A stretch of 64,000 nt of DNA, taken from NCBI GenBank assembly GCA_026169375.1, contig JAPFCR010000036.1:1-64000 (forward strand), in the 5' to 3' direction. Made by a program: the position numbers and the translations under genes. Under the pieces are notes generated by a model. That model ran no database searches, was not told the DNA's origin, and was given only the letters and a program-made list of their open reading frames with translations. Each line of letters starts with the position of its first letter. The first letter of the stretch is position 1. This DNA is from Sporosarcina sp. GTDB taxonomy: Bacteria > Bacillota > Bacilli > Bacillales_A > Planococcaceae. Of this stretch, positions 20,179 through 28,735 are shown piece after piece.

Positions 20179-20403
20179 TTATGAAATTGTTTTTAGGTTA
20201 TTTTTTCTATTCACACTAAATGCGGAAGGCGAATGGAAATCAGCATGATTGATTTCACGTGCTTGGTATGCATCGGCTGGTGATGTTTCCGAAGGGTCGG
20301 ACAGGGGCAATTCATAATGAGTTGCTTCATCCAAAACAGGACGATGGATATACGTATCAAAGTCAGTGGCATTTGGGTACTTTCCAAATCTTTTGTTAAT
20401 CAT
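20179..20403 (-). CDS. small hypothetical protein
   Basis: Predicted 74-residue polar protein of unknown family. It starts MINKRFGKYPNATDFDTY with AAGGTGTG eight bases upstream of ATG (20403); the longer track ORF reads back through this RBS. Rich in H, D, S and P, with no membrane segment or Cys. An imperfect hairpin (CACCTCTT / AAGAGGGGTG) sits just upstream in the presumed leader, and a strong terminator follows. Placement in the Bacillales coat/sporulation region is suggestive only. Confidence 0.55.
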   Translation of the reverse strand: MINKRFGKYPNATDFDTYIHRPVLDEATHYELPLSDPSETSPADAYQAREINHADFHSPSAFSVNRKNNLKTIS

Positions 20404-20706
20404 AAACAACACACACCTTCTTTCACCCCTCTTTTCTAGCAAGAGGTGTTTTAATTATACGACTATTCTGACATTATTGCAAGCAATAATACAAGTATTT
20501 TAATAGAAAACTCATCAATCAGCGATTTAATAAATATACATTTCCTTTGATAACTGAAATCTATTTTGGATTTTTTTCTGATGCTCGTGTAACCGAAGTA
20601 TTATGATATACTATTATAGATGATTCTCCTTCAAATCCCTGAAATAAATAAGAAAGTTGGCAGGGAACTTATACTTTGTAAAAAAATTGAAAAAGGAAGT
20701 AAGTAT

Positions 20707-20889
20707 ATGCCTATTCTCACTAAATTAAAAGAAATTTTAACTTCTTCTTTTACACGCACGCCAAAAAACTGTTATTTCTGCAAACGTTCTGCAACAGAGA
20801 TGCGAAATTATAAAGATCCAAAAAACAATAGGATTAAAGTTTGTTACTTATGCGTTGAATATGCCGAGAGAAGAGCATTTCCAAAATAA
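20707..20889 (+). CDS. 60-residue zinc-finger-like protein
   Basis: Short protein with two CxxC pairs (CYFC and CYLC, 24 residues apart) that could bind one zinc ion, and a basic N-terminal half. AAGGAAG precedes ATG (20707) by seven bases; the track ORF extends 29 codons farther upstream without RBS support. TATACT near 20607 may be its -10. Family not recognised. It could be a nucleic-acid binding small regulator, but this is only suggested by composition. Confidence 0.6.
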   Translation: MPILTKLKEILTSSFTRTPKNCYFCKRSATEMRNYKDPKNNRIKVCYLCVEYAERRAFPK

Positions 20890-20902
20890 AATGATCCTAC
20901 CT

Positions 20903-20957
20903 AAAAAAAGCATTTTCTTTCAAGTTGGATTTTCACCAAACTCGATAGAAAATGCTC
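20903..20957 (-). terminator. terminator after the protease gene
   Basis: AGCATTTTCT pairs with AGAAAATGCT, with an inner stem (gagtttgg / ccaacttg), and is followed by TTTTTTT on the minus strand. It also lies just after the convergent small gene. Confidence 0.75.
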
Positions 20958-21077
20958 ATTCAATAGAAAGCATATAAATTAAGTTATGTTTTCTATGTTT
21001 GTCCCCTTAACAAAGTTGATTGGTAAAGAATCTAAATCCAATTTTGGTAGACTTTAAACTAAAAAAACTTCTAATTT

Positions 21078-22316
21078 CTAATTCATTGGAGTAGGTGTAC
21101 TACTTGTGTACAAACTTAGTCCATATTTATCTGCTACTTCAACCCAAGGGGTAAAAAAAGATGTAGTAGAACCCACACCCGGACCACCATTCCCTCCTTT
21201 ATGAACCCCAACTAGTCTATAAGGTCTGCTTTGGGTAAACCAAGAACCTCCGCTGTCCCCATTGTTAGACAATACTTCTCCGTTACCCGATACTTCAGAT
21301 AGAACTAACCCTCTCCCTAAAAGGCCTGTTCTATATCTTTCATTAGTCACCTCACCACATGCTCTACTAGTTTTTATTCCAACTCTACACACTCTCAATC
21401 CTTTTTTTTGCTTAAAAGACCCTGTAAGAGATGCATCATAACCAGTCGAAGTGTCTCCCCACATACCATACAATCCATTAGTAGCATATCGTTTTATAGG
21501 AGAATTCTGAACTTTTATCAAGAGAAAGTCATAGTCGCTGTTATATGCATTTAAATGCGTTGTACCCAACCTACTAGACCACTGAATATATCCAACCCCT
21601 CCATCATTACAATGTCCAGCCGACATTACCCACAAATCTGATCCTTTTTTAGCTATTCCTGCTGTTGAACATTCGCCACCACCAGTATACTTTCTTATCC
21701 CTATCCCTGCTCCCAGAGAATTCCAATCCGCTTTACGTGGCTTAGCTGCTTCAGGTGTTGCATTAAATTTTTCCAATGCTTCTTTATCTACTATTATTTT
21801 TAAGTCTTCATCGTATAAACCTTGAAGGCTTTTTCGAGTTTCATTTGATATTTCATCAAAAATCAAATCTAATCGGTTTTCTTCAGCATTTAAATTTATT
21901 ACATAATTATCAACTTTCAAGGAATGCAGATCAACTGCAATTTGATCTTGCGTTTCTACTAAATAATTATAACTATTTGAAACTTCTTCTATGACAAAGT
22001 TTGCTGAAAACCGTTCAGACAAACTTTGTGCAGATTTTGCTAAAGTCTTAAATTTTTCAGTTTCTTTAAAACTTGTACCCTCGTCCTTCTTCGAAACGTC
22101 CAATTGGATAACAATTTGGTCTTCATTAAAATAATAATTTCCAACATCTTCTAAGCTCTTAATATCCAAGCCTTTATCTGCCAACTCTTCTTCAAAAATT
22201 GAAATTAGCTCTCCTTGCTTGTCAGCTATTTCTTCATCACTCTGTTTAGCACTTACAAGATTGGGGTACGCAAACACCATAGACAATAAACATACCAAAG
22301 CAAAAAAATTTCTCAT
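21078..22316 (-). CDS. secreted trypsin-like serine protease (S1, alpha-lytic/streptogrisin type)
   Basis: A 412-residue preproprotease. Signal peptide 1-23 (cleavage after VSA). A long acidic propeptide (about 24-195) resembles a folding chaperone domain. The mature chymotrypsin-fold domain has His235 (SAGHC), Asp263 (SDYDFLLIKV) and Ser355 (GDSGGSW). Cys216/Cys236 and Cys310/Cys320 match the disulfide pattern of alpha-lytic protease relatives. AGGAGG precedes the ATG. It is divergent from a lipoprotein gene. This type is commoner in Actinobacteria than in Bacillales core genomes, so horizontal gain is possible. Confidence 0.9.
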   Translation of the reverse strand: MRNFFALVCLLSMVFAYPNLVSAKQSDEEIADKQGELISIFEEELADKGLDIKSLEDVGNYYFNEDQIVIQLDVSKKDEGTSFKETEKFKTLAKSAQSLSERFSANFVIEEVSNSYNYLVETQDQIAVDLHSLKVDNYVINLNAEENRLDLIFDEISNETRKSLQGLYDEDLKIIVDKEALEKFNATPEAAKPRKADWNSLGAGIGIRKYTGGGECSTAGIAKKGSDLWVMSAGHCNDGGVGYIQWSSRLGTTHLNAYNSDYDFLLIKVQNSPIKRYATNGLYGMWGDTSTGYDASLTGSFKQKKGLRVCRVGIKTSRACGEVTNERYRTGLLGRGLVLSEVSGNGEVLSNNGDSGGSWFTQSRPYRLVGVHKGGNGGPGVGSTTSFFTPWVEVADKYGLSLYTSSTPTPMN

Positions 22317-22340
22317 GCATATCCTCCTTTTATAGTTAAT

Positions 22341-22368
22341 TTGACAACAGCTAAGTCTTATTTATAAT
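22341..22368 (+). promoter_or_regulatory. promoter of lipoprotein gene
   Basis: TTGACA (22341-22346), 16 bases, TATAAT (22363-22368): both hexamers are perfect sigma-A consensus. It is 50 bases before the lipoprotein start and lies in the short divergent gap with the protease gene. Confidence 0.8.
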
Positions 22369-22418
22369 ATAACATAATGAATATGGAATGAAAATTAATT
22401 TAGAAAGGAGAGAAAATT

Positions 22419-22856
22419 ATGAAAAACCCCCTTCTAGTTTCAATAACGATTATCCTGGCTGCATTATTAATGGCTTGTCAACCAGAAGAAAAACTAACGG
22501 ATAAAGCCGAGATTCAAGAAATTCCCAACTCGAAGAATGGGCTTGTGTTAACCTCTACTAAACAATCTTATCACACGTCCGATTCAGAGCTTTCTGCAAC
22601 AATTATAAACGAAGGAACCGATGAGGTGATGCTAGGAACTTATTTATTTGTCCAAAAGAAAGTTGACGGGGTTTGGTATGAATTCCCCTATAAACAAGAG
22701 TTTTTTGATGAACCTGCGAACACATTAGCGCATAATGAATCTGCCGATTACGAACTTGATGTAAGTTTGTTACAACATAAACTTACTCCGGGAGAATATC
22801 GTTTTATTGTCCAGTGGGACGGACCGGCAGCCCCTTTTGAAGTGACAAAAAATTAA
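22419..22856 (+). CDS. lipoprotein with Ig-like fold
   Basis: 145 residues. Lipobox LMAC puts the lipidated Cys at residue 20 after a hydrophobic signal. The remainder is beta-rich and resembles the bacterial Ig-like domains that contain pairs such as VDGVWYEFP and LTPGEYRFIVQW (Big_14-type, by eye). Probably anchored to the outer face of the membrane. It has a consensus promoter and no terminator of its own before the IS element, whose left end begins six bases after its stop. Confidence 0.8.
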   Translation: MKNPLLVSITIILAALLMACQPEEKLTDKAEIQEIPNSKNGLVLTSTKQSYHTSDSELSATIINEGTDEVMLGTYLFVQKKVDGVWYEFPYKQEFFDEPANTLAHNESADYELDVSLLQHKLTPGEYRFIVQWDGPAAPFEVTKN

Positions 22857-22896
22857 GTGAAAGAGGCTAGGACAAAACCCACCTCAAAACTGAAAA

Positions 22897-22935
22897 AACC
22901 GGAGAAATTTTACAATTTGTAAAATTTCTCCGGTT
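22897..22935. terminator. IS-internal hairpin upstream of transposase
   Basis: AACCGGAGAAATTTTACA pairs perfectly with TGTAAAATTTCTCCGGTT over a three-base loop and is flanked by A and T runs. It probably blocks outside transcription from entering the transposase gene and may also end the lipoprotein transcript. Confidence 0.75.
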
Positions 22936-23017
22936 TTGTGGGTTTTGGATAAAAAATAAGAACCCTTTCTGTTATTATTAAGTTACGACACAAAATAAAT
23001 TTGAAAGAAGGGTTCTT

Positions 23018-24544
23018 ATGTATAAAGAGTATAACATGAATCAAATTATTTTGCTTTTAGATTTGGAAATTAAATTACAAGAAAATGACATCGCTTTTCA
23101 TATCCACCATTTAGTAGAAAGTATTCCTGACGAAGCTTTCACTTCGTTCCTTCGAAACGAGGGATGTCCCGCTTATCATCCACGTATGATGTTGAAAATT
23201 ATTCTGTGTGGCTATACACAATCTGTATTTTCAGGGCGCAAGATTGAAGCCCTTTTAAAAGATAGCGTGCGCATGATGTGGCTCGCCCAAGGGTATGAGC
23301 CAAGTTATCGTACAATCAATCGGTTCCGTGTCCATCCAGCAGTTGAAGAATTATTACGTCAATGTTTCGTTCAATTTTGTTGTCAACTTGTGGATGAAAA
23401 GTTAATTGACCAAGAAGCTATTTTTATCGATGGCACGAAAATAGAAGCGAATGCCAATAAATTTTTATTTGTATGGAGAAAATCAAGCGAACGTTACCAT
23501 CAAGGATTGATTGAGAAGTCTAATCAATTGTATGACACGCTATTGGAAGAAGAAATTATTCCGACAATTGAACGTGAGAATTTAGAGGAATTAAGTGTGA
23601 ACGAGTTACGAGAAGTTGTCCAAAAAGTCGATGAAGTCGTTAAAGAGTATGACGAAAAAATAGAGTCCTCTGTCGATGTACAGGAGAGAAAAAGGTTGCG
23701 AAGTGAAAGAAAATTCCCAAAACAAGCCCGAAAACAATTAGAAGATTTTATTCAAAGAAAACAAAAATATTTACGAGACTTTGAAATTTTCGGGGCGCGA
23801 AATAGCTATTCAAAAACCGATCATGACGCAACATTCATGCGAATGAAAGATGATTATATGATGAACGGTCAATTAAAACCTGGGTATAATGTTCAAATCG
23901 CAACTGAAGGTCAATACACGCTTGCTTATGATATTTTTCCAAATCCAACTGATACACGTACGCTCATCCCGTTTCTTGATAAAATTGAAGCATCTTATTT
24001 TGATTTACCTCAATATATTGTCGCTGATGCGGGCTATGGAAGCGAACAAAATTATCATGACATTCTTTCCAACCGCAGTCGTAAAGCACTCGTTACGTAT
24101 AATATGTATGTGAAAGAACAGAAAAGAAAGTTCAAAAACAATGAATTTAACACAGCGAACTGGTCTTATGACGAAACAAAAAATACATACACCTGTCCAA
24201 ACAATCAGCAGTTAACTTATCAGTACGACTCAGTGAGAACAGATCGCTATGGTTTTCAGCGAAAGTTTAAAGTGTATGAATGCGAAGATTGTTCAGATTG
24301 CCCGCTTCGCTCACTTTGTACAAAAGCCAAAGCTGGCAATAATCGTAAACTCATGAAAAATGAAACATGGGAAACACAAAAAGAATATGTAAGAACGACG
24401 CTTTCAGAGGAAAAAGCTAGCTCAATTTTCCGTCCGCGGACAATCGAAAGTAAATCAAGAAATGGGATTCGCATTAATGGCTGTGAATTTGAGAAAATAC
24501 ACAGCCAATCTAGTTTCTTGAACAAAATTTCTCCGTACCAATAA
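23018..24544 (+). pseudogene. IS1182-family transposase, internal deletion and frameshift
   Basis: The 508-codon ORF has the IS1182 N-terminal domain, the first two acidic residues (Asp138 in FIDGTKIEANANK, Asp337 in VADAGYGSE) and the Cys cluster CEDCSDCPLRSLC. After about residue 470 the protein departs from the family. Another frame from about 24428 to 24521 encodes the expected tail (FSVRGQSKVNQEMGFALMAV then NLRKYTAN). The two pieces are joined without the block holding the DVE-type catalytic Glu, so about 60 bases have been lost with a change of frame. The product should be inactive. Confidence 0.8.
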
Positions 24545-24545
24545 A

Positions 24546-24583
24546 AAAGTTGAAATTGAGCGTACTCAATTTCAACTTTTTTT
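24546..24583 (+). terminator. terminator of IS transposase
   Basis: AAAGTTGAAATTGAG / CTCAATTTCAACTTT with a four-base loop, followed by TTTT. Located within the IS. Confidence 0.85.
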
Positions 24584-24711
24584 ACTTTAGGCTAGTTATG
24601 TCCCAGCCTCCTTTTCAATTGGAAGAAAACCTCTATCCTACCACTCCTTCAATGAATCCACTTTGTACTTTTTCAAAACAGTACAATCTCCTCAAGATTT
24701 TTCTGACTGAA

Positions 24712-24770
24712 CAAAAAAGCATCTCCTTTCGAATTTGTTTTGCAACAAAAATCGTAGGAAATGCTTTTTA
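24712..24770. terminator. probable bidirectional terminator downstream of yebC
   Basis: AAAAAGCAT pairs with ATGCTTTTT, with further partial pairing (CTCCT / AGGAA). T-runs on both strands. It is 130 bases after the yebC stop. The gap between the IS right end (24610) and yebC (24898) otherwise shows only an 8-bp inverted repeat (gtcgtaat / attacgac) and nothing coding. Confidence 0.55.
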
Positions 24771-24897
24771 ATGAATGTCATAAACTAAAAGACTTGTCTA
24801 TAACATGTATGTCGTAATTCAACCTAACAAACAATATTTGTTATTGATTGATAACGTCACAAACCCCTATTACGACAATGTTTTTAATACCTATAAA

Positions 24898-25617
24898 TCA
24901 GCCTTCTGCATTATGATAAACGCTCTGCACATCATCGTCATCCTCAAGCGCGTCAATTAGACTATCAAATTGTTCTTCGTTTTCTTCTGCAATTGCTGTA
25001 TGCATCGAGGGAACCATTTCAACATCCGCCGATAGCAATTCGATTCCCGCTTCTTCTAATTCATTTTTTACTTGTAAAAAATCTGCCGCTTCTGTAATAA
25101 TTTCAAAACCTTCTTCACTTGACTCAATGTCTTCAGCGCCTGCTTCAAGCGCTGCTAACATAATCATATCCTCATCAGTATCCTCGGCTCTTTCAATCAT
25201 TAAACGACCTTTACGTTCGAACATATAAGCAACTGAACCACTCGAACCTAAGTTTCCGCCATTTCGCGTAAATGCAACACGAATATTAGCTGCTGTTCGA
25301 TTTCGATTTTCAGTTAATGTATAAACGAGGACAGCAACGCCGTTTGGACCGTATCCTTCGTAAACGACTTCTTCAAAATTCTCTTCTTCGCCAGCACCTG
25401 TCGCTTTGTCAATTGCACGCTTGACAATATCATTTGGAACGTTCAAACTTTTCGCTTTTTCTATTGATAAACGAAGCGCAGGGTTCATCTCAGGATCTGC
25501 CCCTTGCTTTGTTGCCATATAAATTTCGCGCGACATTTTCTGGAATATTTTTCCACGCTTTGCGTCTTGTGCGCCTTTTCTATTTCTTATATTATGCCAT
25601 TTAGAATGCCCTGCCAT
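24898..25617 (-). CDS. yebC: YebC/PmpR family protein
   Basis: 239 residues, starting with the hallmark MAGHSKWHNI. This family was long called transcriptional regulator; some members help the ribosome with proline-rich stretches, so the role here is left open. NRTAANIRVAFTRNGGNLG and the acidic C-terminal domain are typical. In B. subtilis the equivalent yrbC lies between coxA/safA and the ruvAB region, in agreement with the position here. AGGAGG lies upstream of the ATG. Confidence 0.93.
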   Translation of the reverse strand: MAGHSKWHNIRNRKGAQDAKRGKIFQKMSREIYMATKQGADPEMNPALRLSIEKAKSLNVPNDIVKRAIDKATGAGEEENFEEVVYEGYGPNGVAVLVYTLTENRNRTAANIRVAFTRNGGNLGSSGSVAYMFERKGRLMIERAEDTDEDMIMLAALEAGAEDIESSEEGFEIITEAADFLQVKNELEEAGIELLSADVEMVPSMHTAIAEENEEQFDSLIDALEDDDDVQSVYHNAEG

Positions 25618-25694
25618 CTTGCACCCTCCTAATTGTTATGTTACATAAAAATGGACAATCAGTAGAAAACATCCTACTGATTGTCATTTCATTT

Positions 25695-26561
25695 TTATGA
25701 TAACTGCTCTATATTATACCATAATTTTGGCCAATGTGAGCAGGCAACCTTTGTAAATGGCAGGATATACTTCAATTGCTTTTCCCTTGTCTCAGTTGAT
25801 AAAGAAAAGAAGTGAAGCCATTCTCTTAGGATTTCATTCGGGTATAAAAGCAAATAAAAAGTCGATTCATCTAATGTTTGCAAATAAGGATGTTCATTCA
25901 AAAGAAACGGTAAATCATAGTCAATTTGTGGCAATACGCGATGCATCCATAAGGCAATCTCTGTACTTGCGGGGCCTATGCTCGCAAGGTCAAAATCAAT
26001 GAGTCGTATAAGTCCGTCTTGATCACGCAATAAATTATGATGGACGACATCGCCGTGTAAAAGTGTTGGTTTTTCACTCGGCTGATAAGTTTTTTTAATC
26101 TTGCGAAGTGCTTTTTCTGCGTAAAATATAATGTCTGTAACGGTCTTTTTACCAAGATAGATTTCACAAGCTTCGCGAATTGCTTGGAAACGAAACAAGC
26201 GGTCTTCCCACTTTGAAATAAGCGTGTAATGCTGCAAATACTGCTCAGTTTCCCAATCAAATTGTGCGCTCGTTTCGTGTAAATTTTTCAATGCTTCTAA
26301 AGAATCGACTCGGTCACGTCGCTTTTTAAAATTAACATTTCTTGCATTTGCTAACCACGGTTGCACCAAAAGATGTGGTTGCGCATTTTCTGAAACTGGC
26401 AATAAATGCGGAAATGCTAATTCTTCAAGTTTCTCATGCAACATTTTCACTTTGTACAATGTCTCTTGGGAATCATATTGCTTCACTGAGTAATAACGAT
26501 TGTTTTGTTCAAGTTTCCAAACGCGATGATTTATTTGCTCAGCTTTCCCGCGAATCATCAT
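25695..26561 (-). CDS. CotS/YsxE-type aminoglycoside-phosphotransferase-fold protein
   Basis: 288 residues with a kinase fold: LLHGDVVHHNLL (about 190-201) is the Brenner-type catalytic motif and LIDFDLASIG (about 207-216) the metal-binding motif. Spore-coat proteins CotS, CotI and YsxE belong here. The 399-codon track ORF extends 111 codons upstream through safA in another frame and is artificial there. The true start is ATG at 26561 (or 26558), one base after the safA stop, with coupling likely. In B. subtilis a kinase of this type (ysxE) follows spoVID; here it follows the LysM gene safA. Confidence 0.8.
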   Translation of the reverse strand: MMIRGKAEQINHRVWKLEQNNRYYSVKQYDSQETLYKVKMLHEKLEELAFPHLLPVSENAQPHLLVQPWLANARNVNFKKRRDRVDSLEALKNLHETSAQFDWETEQYLQHYTLISKWEDRLFRFQAIREACEIYLGKKTVTDIIFYAEKALRKIKKTYQPSEKPTLLHGDVVHHNLLRDQDGLIRLIDFDLASIGPASTEIALWMHRVLPQIDYDLPFLLNEHPYLQTLDESTFYLLLYPNEILREWLHFFSLSTETREKQLKYILPFTKVACSHWPKLWYNIEQLS

Positions 26562-26562
26562 T

Positions 26563-27672
26563 TCATGAATGTGGTCCTTGCCAATGGTAAGGTGCCGGGA
26601 AATACATCGGCGGTCGTGAATGTTGATGAACTGGCTGGTGACACTGTGTACAAAATGGATGCGGCTGCATCGGTGGAACAGACGGCATGACTGGCATCTG
26701 CGTAAATTGGTTGCCTTCATGGAAAGGCGTTTCACCAGCATGAACTGGATATCTTGGCGCTTGAGGATAAGACCAGTTCGGATAAGGTGTTGGCTGAGCA
26801 GGTGGCGGTTGCACTTGATGCTCATAAACCGGCGGCTTAACCTCTTCTTTTCTCTTTGGTTCAGGCATCGGTTGTTTGATAGTTGGCGATTCAATATTCG
26901 GTATATGATTTGGTACAGTTAATGACGGCTCAGTTAACTGTGGTGTGAGCGGTCTAACCTTCTCATGATCCTTTGATTTTTGTTTCTTTTTTTCTGGATA
27001 AGTTGGCTGAGTCGGTGGTCGATATGGTTTATGATGCGTTGACTCTTCTACAGGTAACTGCGGCATCGGTCTTGTTGGCACCTCGTGCATTGGTGCAGGT
27101 TGCCTATGCTGGTGATAATGCTGGTGATAATGATGCCCGTAGCAATCTGCATCGTAAATCGGCATCCATCCACAAGGAATCCCAAAAACGGGATATGGTT
27201 GCACTGGAATCATCGGTTGCGTTGGATGATGCATCTGTTCATTATGCTGTGGTGGCTTTGGTTGCTCAACTTTAGGTTTTTCAGCTGGTGGTTTTTGCTT
27301 TTTCGGTTGCTCCACCTTTTCTTTTTCGACTGGCTTCGTTGTAATCTTAGGTGGTTTAGGCACCGGGATTGGTTCTTTTTCCTGCTTAGGTGCTGGGTGT
27401 TTTTCTTTTGGTAACTCAGGTTCTTTCACCGGCTTTTTCTCTACTACCGGAAGATTCTCTACTTTCTCCACCTTTTTCACTGGTTCCGTTTGTTTTTTTG
27501 GTGTTTCTTGTTTTCCTTGCACTTGGTTCGGTAAAAAAATCTTCATCCCTGGAACAATATAATCTGGGTTTGCTAAATGTGCATTCACCCGCTTTAACTC
27601 TTCAAACGAAATTCCGTACTGCCTTGAAATCTTCCAAAGTGTATCTCCCTTTTGAACAATATGGACTTCCAC
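26563..27672 (-). CDS. safA: spore coat assembly protein SafA-like, LysM
   Basis: 369 residues. An N-terminal LysM domain (VHIVQKGDTLWKISRQYG through IFLP, about 1-48) is very similar to SafA of B. subtilis. The rest is low-complexity: a K/P/E-rich segment, then H/P/Q-rich repeats with CTQCHQPVHQH near the end. SafA goes to the cortex-coat interface and directs inner coat assembly. The track ATG lies within the RBS (GGAAGGGGGAA), and GTG at 27672 gives the SafA-like start MEVHIVQKG. The kinase gene follows one base after the stop, and yebC beyond it, matching the SafA neighbourhood. Confidence 0.85.
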   Translation of the reverse strand: MEVHIVQKGDTLWKISRQYGISFEELKRVNAHLANPDYIVPGMKIFLPNQVQGKQETPKKQTEPVKKVEKVENLPVVEKKPVKEPELPKEKHPAPKQEKEPIPVPKPPKITTKPVEKEKVEQPKKQKPPAEKPKVEQPKPPQHNEQMHHPTQPMIPVQPYPVFGIPCGWMPIYDADCYGHHYHQHYHQHRQPAPMHEVPTRPMPQLPVEESTHHKPYRPPTQPTYPEKKKQKSKDHEKVRPLTPQLTEPSLTVPNHIPNIESPTIKQPMPEPKRKEEVKPPVYEHQVQPPPAQPTPYPNWSYPQAPRYPVHAGETPFHEGNQFTQMPVMPSVPPMQPHPFCTQCHQPVHQHSRPPMYFPAPYHWQGPHS

Positions 27673-27784
27673 TACGAAACTTCCCCCTTCCATCTATCCA
27701 TCGTATGACTAGACGTCCGCCTTTGTGACACTTTTAAGCGAAGGTCCTTTACTACTATCTATATGTACGAGAAGTTTCGATATG

Positions 27785-27823
27785 CAAAAAAACCGATACA
27801 TCCTTAAAGAGGACGTATCGGTT
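27785..27823 (-). terminator. terminator of pheA
   Basis: ACCGATACGTCC / GGATGTATCGGT with TTTTTTT after it on the minus strand. The 5' arm overlaps the last codons and stop of pheA. Confidence 0.85.
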
Positions 27824-28691
27824 GTTGTTCATATGAATAATAAGTACCGAAAGAACGGACCGTACAACCAAGAGCGGCTAATTCTTCCATCGCGCCTTTC
27901 ATGAGCGGCGTTGTTTCACCTTCTAATACATCGATAATAAAGAAATAATTGCCTAAACCTGTTTTAAGTGGACGAGATTCAATTTTCGTTAAGTTTAATT
28001 TCCGCCAAGAAAAAACAGATAACACTTGATGAAGCACGCCCGGCCGATCATCTTTTGGTAATTTCACCATAAGTGTAGTCTTCGGCACATTCGTATGGTT
28101 TTCTTTTTCTATTTGCCCTTTTCGTTGAGACAAGACAACAAAGCGCGTATGGTTAAAATGAAAATCGTGAATACTTTCTTCTGCCATATGTAAGTTATAC
28201 TTTTCACAAGCAAGTCGATTGCCAATTGCAGCGATTTTTTGCTCCGGGTTTTCAGCTACAAGTTTTGCCGCCGCCGCAGTAGAAGTTGTTTGAATGAGCG
28301 GGACACCTCTATATTGATAGAGTAAATACTTATGACATTGCGCTAAAGCATGCGGATGTGAATGCACAGACTCAATAGACGCTAAGTCATTTGCATGCTC
28401 CGGGTGAACCATTAAATGTTGCTCAATTGGAATCGATAATTCAGCTTGAATAAACAAGTCCTGTTCATTAAACATATAGTCGATCGTTAGTGGAACAGAA
28501 CCTTCTAATGCGTTTTCAAGTGGCACAACCGCATAAGTTGCTTTTCCAGATGAGACAGCTTCGATACAATCTGGAATGGTCGGTTGTGGTGATAAGCCGC
28601 TCGAGCCAAATAACTCCGTCGCTGCGATATGTGTAAATGATGCTTCGGGCCCTAGATAAGCTACAATTGGTGTATAATCTTCTTCACTCAT
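27804..28691 (-). CDS. pheA: prephenate dehydratase
   Basis: Converts prephenate to phenylpyruvate in phenylalanine synthesis. 295 residues. The PDT domain starts VAYLGPEASFTHIAA, has NALEGSV and the catalytic HTRFVVLS near residue 182-190, and is followed by a C-terminal ACT regulatory domain with ESRP (LTKIESRPLK). Upstream is pheB, the pair as in B. subtilis. Confidence 0.96.
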   Translation of the reverse strand: MSEEDYTPIVAYLGPEASFTHIAATELFGSSGLSPQPTIPDCIEAVSSGKATYAVVPLENALEGSVPLTIDYMFNEQDLFIQAELSIPIEQHLMVHPEHANDLASIESVHSHPHALAQCHKYLLYQYRGVPLIQTTSTAAAAKLVAENPEQKIAAIGNRLACEKYNLHMAEESIHDFHFNHTRFVVLSQRKGQIEKENHTNVPKTTLMVKLPKDDRPGVLHQVLSVFSWRKLNLTKIESRPLKTGLGNYFFIIDVLEGETTPLMKGAMEELAALGCTVRSFGTYYSYEQQPIRPL

Positions 28692-28735
28692 TTTCTTTTC
28701 CCCCTCATTGAATGTCTACTATTCATTCTTGGAAA

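Larger units (their letters stand above)
22863..24610 (+). mobile_element. IS1182-family insertion sequence, decayed
   Basis: Imperfect terminal inverted repeats GAGGCTAGGACAAAAC (22863-22878) and its complement gttatgtcccagcctc (24595-24610), 14 of 16 matching, enclose one transposase ORF. Just inside the left end is a perfect 18-bp hairpin (22897-22935) and after the ORF is a terminator (24546-24583), a common layout that insulates the IS. The transposase is defective, so this copy cannot mobilise itself. No obvious target duplication. Confidence 0.85.

Noticed and set aside
20620-20706. 29-codon N-terminal extension of the small zinc-finger ORF
   Set aside because: No RBS upstream of 20620, the TATACT promoter element would be just ahead of it, and AAGGAAG clearly serves the ATG at 20707.
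24811-24876. Eight-bp inverted repeat gtcgtaat / attacgac downstream of yebC
   Set aside because: Long loop, no T-run, and no ORF; too weak to name a function.
25695-26894. 399-codon version of the kinase-fold ORF
   Set aside because: The first 111 codons lie within safA in another frame and have R/H-rich antisense-like composition; homology begins at the ATG next to the safA stop.
26620-27414. Plus-strand ORFs opposite safA (W/R/L-rich)
   Set aside because: Shadows created by the repetitive Pro/His codons of safA.
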